Source of the DNA: Phoronis australis
Taxonomy: Eukaryota; Phoronida; Phoronidae
Assembly (NCBI GenBank): GCA_002633005.1
Contig: NMRA01000008.1
Span: 442,985 to 502,984 of the forward strand
Reading direction: 5' to 3'
Length of the DNA stretch: 60,000 bases
Positions within the stretch are counted from its first letter, which is position 1. Every line of letters begins with the position of its first letter. A program made the translations under genes and the position numbers. The notes beneath the pieces were generated by a model, which ran no database searches, was not told the origin of the DNA, and saw nothing but the letters and a program-made list of their open reading frames with translations. Below, one piece after another: positions 12,992 to 24,900 of this stretch.

Positions 12992-13217
12992 TGACATGGT
13001 GTTGGGGAATAACACTGCATGATGCGGGATATGTGAGCCTGCGGGGCACGACATTAGTGCAGACGTTACCTATTTGCACAATTTTTGTTTTCACATTTAC
13101 AAGTAGTCAATTAATACAACACTGCACTTTGTTTAGCATAGATGATGTTCAAATAGCATTGTCATTTAGTTCCTGCTACACAATAGCATAGTTAGGAGCA
13201 TGCAAGCACATCTTTAA
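12992..13217 (+). mobile_element. Minisatellite-cored dispersed element, copy A (one unit)
   Basis: The 5' block GGTGTTGGGGAATAACACTG and 3' block AGTTCCTGCTACACAATAGC flank a single 33-bp core unit (TTTAGCATAGATGATGTTC...). The same blocks recur at 25714-25895 and, reversed, at 49072-49562. The layout recalls pearl/DINE-type Helitron-related non-autonomous elements, but no Helitron terminus was confirmed. Confidence 0.7.
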
Positions 13218-13384
13218 GAGTAGATGAATGTCTTATACATAGTGAAAAAATCAAGACATTTTCTGAAAATAGCATTCATTTTAAATAACACGCAAGATCA
13301 TGCACCACTGAGACTGCAGTTTACAATAATAATAAAAATAAAGGCATATCCTTCAATATAGTGTTGAAAAACTGGTAATGGTCA

Positions 13385-13475
13385 CTTTCAGGGGTCCTGC
13401 ATTTTGAGAACCGGTTTTCTCCACTCAATAACGGGCATCAGTCTGGATCTCCAAATGTGGGATCACTGAGTAACT
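13385..13475. mobile_element. 56-bp hairpin-core element, copy 2
   Basis: The core at 13401-13456 is ATTTTGAGAACCGGTTTTC through GGATCTCCAAAT, exactly 56 bp as in the other copies. It is the most diverged on its right arm. The left flank has GTAATGGTCAC. Confidence 0.8.
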
Positions 13476-13871
13476 ACTGCCAAAAAACTTTTAGGAAAAT
13501 GAACTACATACATGTCGGCCCATCGTGAACGTTACATGTAAAATTTAGAATAAATTCTGTATTTTTCAGTAAGAAACTGTAACATAAAATATTAATTAAG
13601 CCACTCTTTCTCATAAAATTGGTCTCCTAATTTTCCTTATTGTGACAGGATTCTGTATCTGCTACCAACAAGTAGAAACCATCAGTGACCAGAGAAAATA
13701 ATTCAGAGTTTGTTGGGGTTGGCCAACTCTAGAATATTGTGAATTTGAAAATGGAGCATGGTCTGTGACTTTGAGACGTCTGCTCATTCAAGGTCACATG
13801 AGCGTGGTAGTATTTTTAAATCCATAGTGCTTCACTTATGAATTCAACATGGACACCTGAACCGAAGCACT

Positions 13872-14138
13872 GGGGCCCGTTCCAACAAGACTGACTTAGC
13901 TAAGACAAATCTTAAATTTTAGTAAATTTGAAAATAAAAGTTAAATTTGCCTTATTAAAACAAACTCAAGAAAAAGATATTAAGTTTGACTTAAGTGTTT
14001 GACTTAACTGTTTGACTTAAGTTTTGTCTTAATTTTAACTACCTCACCGAATATGGAAGTTTCAAAGTTTGGAAGTTAAGACAAAACTTAAACTTGAGTC
14101 AAAAATGAACTTAAGTCAGTTTGTTGGAAAAGGTCCCT
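13872..14138. mobile_element. Inverted-repeat element (GGGGCCCGTTCCAACAA ends)
   Basis: The left end GGGGCCCGTTCCAACAAG pairs with a right end that reads AGGGACCTTTTCCAACAA in reverse. The body is rich in TTGACTTAAG repeats. No coding sequence. It lies between SLC24 and BNIP3. Confidence 0.75.
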
Positions 14139-14191
14139 GGTCACTTAACTATCAAAACAAGTAAAGCACATACAAATTGATTTGTAATAGA

Positions 14192-14304
14192 ATTTAATTG
14201 TGTTGGATTTGCTTCACATTTTCTATAGAATTGTATTGGTGGTATCAGTGATACAACCAATACAATTGTATGGAAAATGTTATGCAAATGCAACACAATT
14301 AAAT
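14192..14304. repeat. Long hairpin, 56-bp arms, 1-base loop
   Basis: The arms 14192-14247 and 14249-14304 are reverse complements with six mismatches. The centre is TATCAGTGATA. A transcript would fold into a near-continuous stem. Confidence 0.88.
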
Positions 14305-14759
14305 GAAAAGACAAAAATATTCAGAATACAAAGCATTTCACCAAAACTGACAACAGTACAAAGAAGTATAAGCACTGACGCAACCCTTGTTTCGCTTTTG
14401 ATGATGTAGATAACGACCTCAGAGATCACAACATTGCCAAAGACACTTATTTAACAGTAGCAGTGCCATCTTCAACACTGATGACAATACTGGCACACCC
14501 AAAATAATCATGAAGCAAGAAGTATTGACGACATTGCTGACATGAAACCTTCCCCAAAACGAATGACTTCAAATATCTGGATACCGGACATACAGCACGA
14601 GAAAGCAATCGATGAGAGCAGTCCCGGGGGGGAGGGATCTCAAGTCAAGAACGGTTAAATTGTAGGATAACATGACATACTCTGCATAACCCTTGGCGAG
14701 ATCTGTAGATATACTGAGTTCAGAAGACTCCCTCAAGCTCATCAAACGTTTAATTAAAA

Positions 14760-15455
14760 ATGGCAACTACAACGCCATCTGCCAACCAATTTCGCCCCAA
14801 ACACATAGGCCTCCAGCTTTTCATGAGGTACATGGTGAGTGTAAATTTCATGTAAATCGGGCTAAAAATATGGCCGCCAGTGGTGTGCCCATGAAAGACC
14901 AACAACAAAGTAGCGTGAGACATTGGTCCATAAAAGAACGGTCATGACTCAAATGAATCTCGCATAACTTGAAAACTGTCAAGTCAAGGTGAGAATTCAG
15001 ATTGCACAATGCAGACAGCGCTCAGCGAGATCTACGCACATACCAAACTTGAGAGAGAGATTCGTCGAGAGGTGCCGGAGATAGGGCATGAAAAAATAGT
15101 CCATGAAAGAGAAGTCATGGGAAATTCTTAAATAACTAGAGACTGAGTGAGAAGCGGATGACACAACCCACGAGTTCTATGAACATACCAAATTTCCCAA
15201 GAATCCCTCAAAAGACCGCAGAGCTAGACCTATGTGAAGCAAAAATTCAAAAAAGTGGCTGTCACAGCACCCTCTTTGGTTCAATTCCATCTCAAAACAA
15301 ACTGGCCTTTAGCTTTCAACGAGAAACACGTCTGTAAATTTCATGTCGGTCTGACAAAAAATGCGACCTGTAGCATGTGTACAAACGAACGAATGAACGA
15401 ACAAAAACTCACGGCATGGCGACAGACTTGGAGAAGTTTCATTTCCCCACATAAG
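14760..15455. repeat. Diverged repeats, possible retroelement 3' tails
   Basis: Two stretches near 14780-14870 and 15290-15360 share GTAAATTTCATGT and related sequence. The second ends in AACGAACGAATGAACGAACA, typical of short-period tails on invertebrate LINE or SINE ends. No reverse transcriptase is readable here. Confidence 0.35.
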
Positions 15456-15515
15456 TGATATGCGTTACTACCAATGCAAGCACAGTTACAGTTAAATACA
15501 AATATTAATTCATAA

Positions 15516-15521
15516 TTTAAT
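15516..15521 (-). terminator. Possible BNIP3 poly(A) signal (ATTAAA)
   Basis: ATTAAA on the minus strand about 410 bp after the BNIP3 stop. No canonical AATAAA was found closer. Weak evidence on its own. Confidence 0.3.
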
Positions 15522-15933
15522 GTAAATGTTTAAACAGCATGTTCAATACCACGATTGTCTTTAAACAACTTTCTTTTTACACAATACAGAATACAATGAT
15601 ATTTATCTGGCATGATACCTTTTCAGGGTACATCGAAAAGATATCCCCCATCACAAAGTGCTATATTCCCATATTAAGCCATCTTTCTGGAACTGCATGA
15701 AGTTATAAATACTTTATACATTCTGTGGAAGCAGCAAAATAACAATGAAAAATAAACCACACAACAAAAATTTAAAATGTTTTTTTTCATAAGTTGCGTC
15801 CCAAGGCGAGCTCCCACCTCCAGTTCACACTGAGCGGCAGAGCATGTATTTCAGACATCGTCGACAAACATCAGTACTTCATCTTGACGTCAAATAGTTC
15901 ACGTGCCCGTAATGCATGACCGAGCTTCTCCAT

Positions 15934-18900
15934 TCACTGTGACGTTGCCTTGGCCACAGCTGCCCAGTTACAATACTTTTTCATGTATATGAACATTCTG
16001 AAAATATGCGTTAATGCGGTGATCACAGGCGCTCAATAGCTCTTCATCAGAAATAGTTCCCAATGTTTACAGGTTATAACACAAACCGTAACAACACCCC
16101 CATATTTCCACCCGACTCTTACAATTCGGGGGCAGACCAAATAAGACGCTACTTTTGGCAATTCAAACTCGCCTCAAAATTACTTTCACTTAGTTTGAAT
16201 TTGCAGATTTTGGGTATTCCAAAAACTCAGACAATGTAACTTAAAATTTTGCCCAAAAATATGTTGGATCTAACCATAAGCTAGTAAGTCATCATGAAGG
16301 GTACCAGACCTCAACATCGCTTAATAAATACCTAAAGGTGATTAATGTCTCCACGACAACCACAATAATGACCCGAGTCTCGTGATAGTAAACATTTCAA
16401 CATAAAAACTGGTGTACACCCTGAACAACCAGGCTTTCATCTAGCAGGCGTCCAAATCGACACTCCGACTCAAATTTAGACACCCTAGCTAGGACACCCT
16501 GTTAAGCATTTGGATGCCATGTTCATCATTTGAACGCCCTAGTAGCATTGGTGTCTTTTAACTTATTAATTACAGCTTTCGGAAATTTTTGGCTTGTCCA
16601 GAATAAATAAGTTATTTAAGATATAATGTAGGATATGATGGATTTTATTGCAGATTCATGTCTCCACTGGATATATACCACACTATAACACCTATTTGAC
16701 TTGAGGTCATAAAAACGCAGACAGTGGTCATGGATGCCCTAAGAAATTGGAAGTCAATTTTACCAAGATGCCTAACTTTCGAAATCCTGGATGGACCCCT
16801 GCCTCCACGAAACAGAAGTAAACACAAATACTGACACACTCATTGGAAACACATGGGCGGCGCACCATAGGGGGCTGGGGTGGAGGGGGGGCAGTATAGC
16901 CCCCACTTTTTTCAGTGCTAGGCCGCCCATGGTCTATAGGCAGTGCATCACAAGGGGGCTGAGAGGACTTTAGCCACTCCACTTTTTTGAGTGCTGCGCC
17001 GCCCATGAAACACTAAGTGCACACTTACGCTGCAGCGCCGAGGAAGAATGTACAAGCATGAGTGACAAGAAGTGCAGGGAGGTTCTCCAAGCTGAACAGC
17101 GAACTTTTCATGACGCGTGTGTTGCGCATACTCAGACGACTACGGGCCGGGTGGCGGAACTGTTTACCCCAGTCGCTGGAAGTAAAAACCATTACACACG
17201 AGTCTTACAAAAATTTCAGTTAATTATGCATTGACCATTAGACCACCCATAATCTGGATGTTAGCAACAAAACAGGTCTGGGAATTTCTGTACAGGCTTT
17301 TTGTTTGAGAATTTGGCTGTCAAAAACCTAAACTTACAATGTTTTCATAGAATGTTGCAATCTTCATTTTTGCCAGTCTAGTTCTCAAGCTAACATGATT
17401 TTTGCTTCAAAGACTTCTCAGTGAATAACCCAGTAATTCTGGGGGGTTCTTCAATTGCATTATGGGATGGTTGTCGTCACGTAAACATTCGGGGATATCA
17501 CAGATATCGAGGTGACGTGTGAACAGTATGAACAGAGAACACCCCTCGTCAAATGAGCGCACCACAATTGCAAGCACGGCTCCACTGTTTCCTAGTGGAA
17601 TTACGACAAAACAACCATCAAAGAATAATCAAATATTGAAAATGCGCCTCAAGTGTTCTGCACGAAAGATTCTTGAAGTATGCGCCATCCGATCGCACCG
17701 AAGTCAAATCTGACCACCTAAAACACAAATTATAAATCAGGTTCCTTGTCCACAAGTTATCTGTGTGATTTCAGGGGATGTCAATGAGCCAACTGCCCCA
17801 AAATGCATTGAGAAAAGGACAACAGGATATAAATGATATGTCCCAAATTAAGGTTACTTACAACTTCAACACTGTATATTCTAGCAAAGGTGCTCCATGG
17901 AGCAGGAGGATAATTGGGTAATTTATGCTCACTGCTCTTGGGCTACCCATAGTTCCTTGTGTCAATCAAGAATGGTGAAATATCATTAATTTAGGACACA
18001 GCACAGTAATCATCCACTTGTTTGTCAATTTCTATTTTTCACTAGCTGTCAGGTTATCTTATAGCAAATAAGGGTTCTTTTAGTAAATCAGTTATTTCAC
18101 GACATGTACACACTGCAAACCAAGCATGAAATAAACTAAAATGGTCTTAATCATTACTTTTGTGGAGAACTTTAACAGAACACAATTTCACTTGTCGGCC
18201 ATAATGTGTGGTACAAAAGCGAAGAATTACCATAGCATAGCCGATTGTAGGTGAAATTTTATCTTTGACTTTTTCACGAAAAATATTTAGCACCGAATTG
18301 AGGCCTAGCAGTTTTAAGTTTTATTACATAGCTAAGCATCAGACAAGGTGTTGAGCCGTTACGACAGTAGCAACAACATTAACACTCCCATGTTAAAAAA
18401 GCCATTGGAAATTAAAAATGATCAATTCTGGTAATTATTTTTGTCTGACATTGGTGAAATTTTACTGTAACCATAACATGAATGTTTTTCAACAAAGGTA
18501 CATCAAAAGTAACAATTTTCTATCATGAAATCACTTTCATATTTCAGTTAAATTGTAAATTAAGAACTAAGAGCCAAGAAAAATCTAACACTGGTTAAAG
18601 AAGCATAGTGTGGTTTACTACATACTTTGCGTTAATTCACATAACTCGTGGAAAGCTAACTTCTTCACATTTTCGCACAAGAATAATGCTTACATAGTCA
18701 TTTATCTTTTTTTACTGTAGGCTGATTACCTTAATGCAAAAAATTACTGAAATTTCCCAAATATTGTCTGATGACACATACAAGCTACAGCCCATTATAG
18801 ATTAAAGTTTTCTTTATCATTATTTTTGTTGATATTTGACAAAATAAAACTAAGTAAATAATTACAGTAGAGTCTAAACTTACAGATATAAATTCATCAG

Positions 18901-21900
18901 AAAAAATGCTCTGCTCTAAAATAAAATGTTTTTTTTGTCTAAATTTAAAAGACAGTGTTAAATTAATGACGCCCAAAATTTCAAATTCGACACCATACCT
19001 TGGTGGTTGGGACTCCATTCGGCTAGACCAGTCCCAAATCCAGTCTGTTGGTGGCTAAAACATGAAAAATCACTCATCAATTACTTCTAGAACGAGAAAA
19101 ACTACCAAAAAATCCAAAGACAAAAACAACTGAACAGATATTCAAAGTTCATTTTTTGTAAGAATAACAAATACAAGGTTTACTTGTATTAAGTGAGCAT
19201 AAAGTTAATTTTGTACTTGTGTTGCATTTTTAGATCACGAGGAAGATCTGATTGGAACATGAGGATATTGTTCGTGAGATGTCCGGTGGATGGGTTGGTT
19301 ACACTAGCATGCTGAGCATTTCAGTTGTCGAGAGTCCATCACACTCATACACTGAACCATATTTGACAACTGCATAGGCATTGCTATAAATGTTTGAAAC
19401 TAAAAATGGAAACTTGCACACCACTGAGGCAGACGTTGGCATGATTGCAAGAGTACCCGTAAACCCAAGGGAATAAATGGGTCAAACAGCAGTTGTAAAC
19501 AAACATGGCAAAGTAACATTATATACGTAATAAAATGGACAGGGATGCCAAATTCAACATGTTCATGGGGAATAAAAAACTTCCAATCATAAATTGTTTC
19601 ATTGAGAGACAGAATAACAATAAAAAATAGGGATACTTTATGTGTAAGGAAACATGATTACTTTACTCGTGTGAGTAAACATCCATTTTCCTCCTACCTT
19701 CCACCCCTAAAACTCCCAACTTCACAGATTTAAACACCAAAGCTCCCCCCATTGTGAATTTATACAACCAAGACGTCCTTAAACGTGTGTAAAGTCGCAC
19801 ATTTCATCAGAATTTCAGCTCCCAAAACTACATAGCTCATTCGTCCAGGAGTAACTATTTTGAAAATCACCTATCGCTGGTGTTTTGTTTAACTCTTGCA
19901 CTCCCGGTACGTATTGTTAAAACAAATGGAGAGATCACATGACTGATATGAGGTGACCTCTCGTGCTCAATTTGGCGACCTCAGATTTTGTTTGGCGACT
20001 TGGGAAAAATGTCAAGTTGCCACTGTGAATATCAAAGTCAAACAAAAATTCCACCTAATTTCGTTTCAAAATTTGCGTTGACTTCCAAACTTTAAATTAC
20101 TAACAGTTTTCCTAGATTTATTACCTTTGATTCATAATTGTTTCGTTTATTTCGTGAGGCAGCACATACTGCCAGCATGCTCAAATTACAAGAGGAAGTA
20201 AACATACAGAAGTCGGGAATGCTAGGCAAAAACAAGGCAAGATCCGTAAAATACGCGTCATCAGTGACCGATCGTCTGTGTTCTGTCCATTTGCTGGCGG
20301 GAGGAATTGAGTGAATGAATGCACATTTAGGGGGGAGGTTGGAAAGGTACGTGTAACATTCTGAGAATGGGGCACGGTGCGAGCGTATAACCTTTTTACT
20401 TATTTTTTTGGTGACCTAATGCGACTTGGCGTAAAGCTAAGCGTCGAGCGGTGGACCTAGTTCTGGAAAGCTAACACTGTCCAAGCCGACTGCATTTTGA
20501 CATTCATTTTTTTATTTGTCAAAATGAATACCTACAATGGTACGTTTGGGGTTGGATATCACTTGTCATAGATTTGAGACAAAATTTGCATCACTGAATA
20601 ACCGCACACAAATTTTGCATTGTCTACTATGAATAAGGATTACTTCAAATTCAGTGGCTTACCTCAACTGGACTGTTGGTGGCTCTTGGACTGAAAAGAA
20701 GAAGACATTCTGTCACAACAAATTCCAGAAGGTAACCACTTTCTGCAAAAACATATTTTCATTTAAACCACTTGCTTCTTTGCCAACTCTCCCCTTTTTG
20801 AAGGTCTCACATCCTTCCACGCCATCAAAACTTTGTCCCGCTTTTTTACACATGGCGAAACTGACTTTATCACGTTCCTGTGATTTACCGGCTACACAAT
20901 TCACCCCTTTTTCCTCATTCTACTAAAAAGAAAAGAAAAAGCGGTGTTGGGGGGTTTCGGGTTTTACTGAGTAAATTAAACCCTCAGCTAACTTGCAGTC
21001 CTGCTTGGTTATCCAAAACCCACTAGGGGTAATAAAACTTAGCCAGGACCATAAACCTAAGCTGTATTTTCTAACACAGGCCACCTGGGAATAAGCTTCA
21101 CAAAGAACTACCTTGCACATGTCAAATTCAAAAGGCTGTATGTACCAATGACACCACCCTCCAAATTCTGAGCCACTATTTGGACTACCCTCCATCCCCA
21201 AAATGTTCTGTAAGACATAGACCCAGATGTCCTGCAATATATCCATACGTCTTGCTGTTTTTCAATCCCCATATCCCGTTTTTTCATTCTTGGATGCTGC
21301 CTCGACTTGGTAACAGCTTTTTCCTGAAACAGAGCTGACAGCTGCAGTAAAATCTCACCAATTTTGGACAAAATTCACCACAATAATTGCCTTTTTTACT
21401 TTTCTAACATTCCGGTGAAAGTCAACAAAATATAAAACCATTTAATTTTGGTGCTACATATGTTTCAAAGAAAAACAATAAAATAAAATTTTATTTGTCG
21501 GCCATATTTTGTCCTATTAATTACTGAGAGTTTACAAATTACTTGATCAGGTCTCAAGCAATAAACTAATTGTCAGTTTTTCCCAGGCTCCTATTTAAGA
21601 GAGTAACAAGTTAAAACCAGTTTCATGGTACCAGGCAAGTGGCTTTCAGAAGATGGATTTACGGCAGCTTTGAGTTGAGGGGAATGGAAAGTGTTTTTTA
21701 GACTGAGCACATTGACACAAGGAGTCTGAGATGACCCAGACTGAAACACAACCACTGTGCACCAATGTGAAACAAACAACACAAAAACACTACAATTACA
21801 AACCTACAAATTAGTTGAAATCAATAGCATGCCGTTTAGAGGAGAACACGTCTTTCCAATTAAAGGATACCAGTTTTCAAAATTGGTTTACATTAAAGGA

Positions 21901-24900
21901 GCCCAATTATCAAACGAAGCAGTCTGTTGCCATTAAATCATGTCCAGATGTCTTTTGCCCCCAAAAATGACTACAATTAACCCAAAATTTACTATGTGGA
22001 GAATTTCTCGCTTACACTGGTCACAGCTCAGATTTCCTTAGCCCCAGGTAACTTTTATGATGCCTATTCAGCATGCCCTTTGTAGTGATGTAGATCTGAG
22101 CTAATGAAATGGAAAGGTACTAGCTAGCAATACTGTCTCAACAATGGTTGTTGTTATTACACCCAAATTAGTTTTCTCTGACATTTGCACAGAGCACTGA
22201 GCTATACCAGGTATATAACTCATTGCACAGAATTACAGCCAGCATCTGTGAAGAGCAGTTTTAACTTGGTACATTTTAAATGTTACAAAATAACTAAAAA
22301 GTTAACTTATGTTTATCTTCACAAAGGGTCACTTCCCAAAGGAACGATAGTTTTAAATAATTGTTTTATATCGGTATTCGTTATTTAATTTTTAACGCTC
22401 CTGTTAACTTTTTTTTCTTACCGGGAACAGGTTGATAACTTTTTATTTAAGTATTAAACTTGAAGTACCAAAACAGTGGATTTTACATAGTGATTTATTG
22501 AAATACATACACATGGCCATAGGCCCAAAGCATATTATGTACAAGACAGAACATTAGTCAGGTGCAACGTTTCAAACTGGACAATAAATTGTGACGTTTG
22601 AGAGCATGATGGATGAATTTTAGAAGTAGGATATCCGGAGTTCTCATGAGAGATTCAAATTTAGATGTCGTGGGAGAATGACAAAAACGATCACTAACCC
22701 AGAGGTCTTGGTACGCACTGCAAATTCATAAACACAAGGTGGTATTCGTCCTCTACACATTCCGAATTACATAACTCACACAACCTGTTTTCTTAGGGAA
22801 TATTTGTGAGGCGACCTCTTTTCACAAGTAACGAATGATTTGAACATCGCAATCGAGTCAGAGAATACTAACTATTTCTAGATAATTATGAAGACAATAC
22901 ATTGTTTTATACGTACATAGTAAGACAGTTTTGCGTTACTTTCGATATCAGATTGCCAGCCTTGCAAATAACAGTCGTTGACACGTTGAGAAAAAAATGT
23001 CAAGAAATACGCTTGAATGTATATATGAAATATGAAAAACGATACACATAGAAGTTTCCTTACAAAACTTGCCCAATTACAGGAAGATCTTCCAATCAGG
23101 TCTGACTGAAAAAGCATATCACATGCAGCCTTTACCCCACGATTACTAGGCATCTCCAGTATTCTGAACCAGTATTTTATACAGGATACAAAATATTTAG
23201 TAAACAATGGGAATCGACCACATTCTCCCATAATTGCCGAGTTTGAACAACAACTGCCTACTCCTAAAACATTTTTACAAAACTTGATATGTACAGTATT
23301 CCTTTAAGCCCCAAATCTCAGCACCGTAACACAGAGAGGTGTAAACCATTTTATCGAACAGGTGAAAGGCTATTGATCGCCAGCCAAACTTAATTAGCTT
23401 AGTTAATTGTGAGCCCATTCCTGAACTTTGCATATTACAGCTACACTAACATTTCTGGTATCATTAGTTCAATTTTAATCTTTATTACGACTCAAATCAC
23501 AAAATATATTAAACAAAAGTGCAAATGTGGTGAGAGCCAATCTGAAGATTTGGAATCTCTGGACAATTTTGGTGGCACCGACTATATAAATATTCTAGCT
23601 CTTTGTCAGTCATAAAAAATGAAGAGTGGGCACAAGTTAAGTACATCTGTTTCCTGGTCAAAAATCTGGTCAAACGAGATTGAAAGAATATTAAAAGATT
23701 AATCCATGTTATATTGTAAGCTCTGATCAGCGATTGTAAATCCACCGAGTTTATCAATACGCATGATTGTTTATCTTCAATCGTGCCCAATGTTTGTAGT
23801 TTTTAGATTATTAGTTCATCGATTTCTAAAGATCGAAAACTGTACGTTGTTGTTTTTTCTAGCTGAATACCGCCCTGGTGTTCGTTTTTGATGAAAATTA
23901 TTGGTTAATGCATTTTGAAAATTCGCAATTATGTACATGCAGAGATATTTGCTACAGTTTATGGTTGGTTAGTTATACTTAATAGTCCTTTTGCGAGTTT
24001 ATAACAATAACGTGAGATTATGTTAGACTTAGGGGAGAGTGGGGTAAAACGGCCCACCAAGTAAAACGGCCACTTCCCCAGTTTTCTAGCTTAACAAGGC
24101 TGGCGCCAGGTGGCTCTACACTGTTTTATTGCTCGACCGACAGGGGTCGTAACCACATACTGGCGCGAATCTAGCAGAACTGCAGACAACATAAGTTGTG
24201 GCAAGAAATATCTGATGCCCCTCGAAGTTAGGTGAGTACCTCCCTTTCGTAACATATTTAGAAAATGTAAATAAACTTGATTGTGTGATTAAGCTTAACA
24301 GTAATGCCTTGTGAATGAGATAATGACAACAAAATTTAAATTACCTTAACTAGTTTTCTCGATGCATGCTTGATTGTGGTGACATCATTAACGGGTAAGA
24401 CGGACAGCTGGGTAGTGGGCTAAGATGGACAGGGTGACCATTTTACCCCATACATATTTAATAGATAGCAGAAGTAATTTTTAATGTTTTGTTTTGTTTT
24501 GTAGATAATGCCGCGGAAATATATAAGAACGTCTTTAAGAAATGCATGGGAAAGGGAGGACATGGAGAAGGCAATAGCCGCGATGAGGAGAGAGATGGGC
24601 TGTAAAACTGCTGCAAGGCAGTTTGGAATACCGAGAACTACTCTGAAGCGTAGATTTAAAGACCAGAATGGGCCCATGACCAATGTGCCAGGGTAGATAG
24701 CGAAGACGAAGATTGCGTCTGTGACCTCTGCCTCTAGCGACTGCTCGTGGTGGAAAATTTATTGTTAGTTGCTACATTAAATGTAAACTGCCAGTTTCGT
24801 CATGTTAAGGTTTTAAAAGCTAAGAACGCATATTGTATAATGTATGATATAAAAATAAAGAAGAAAAAGACTTTTGTTATGAAATTTCGTTGTATAAATC

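Noticed and set aside
20228-20363. Short acceptor/donor pairs considered for the missing BNIP3 exon
   Set aside because: They encode a few unrelated residues, have weak donors or the wrong length modulo 3.
21592-21745. Minus-strand stretch with acceptor and donor considered as a BNIP3 exon
   Set aside because: In the phase required after the 25915 exon it meets a stop; no similarity to BNIP3.
23409-23615. Plus-strand 68-codon frame next to the LINE remnant
   Set aside because: AT-rich chance frame; the readable reverse transcriptase is on the opposite strand.
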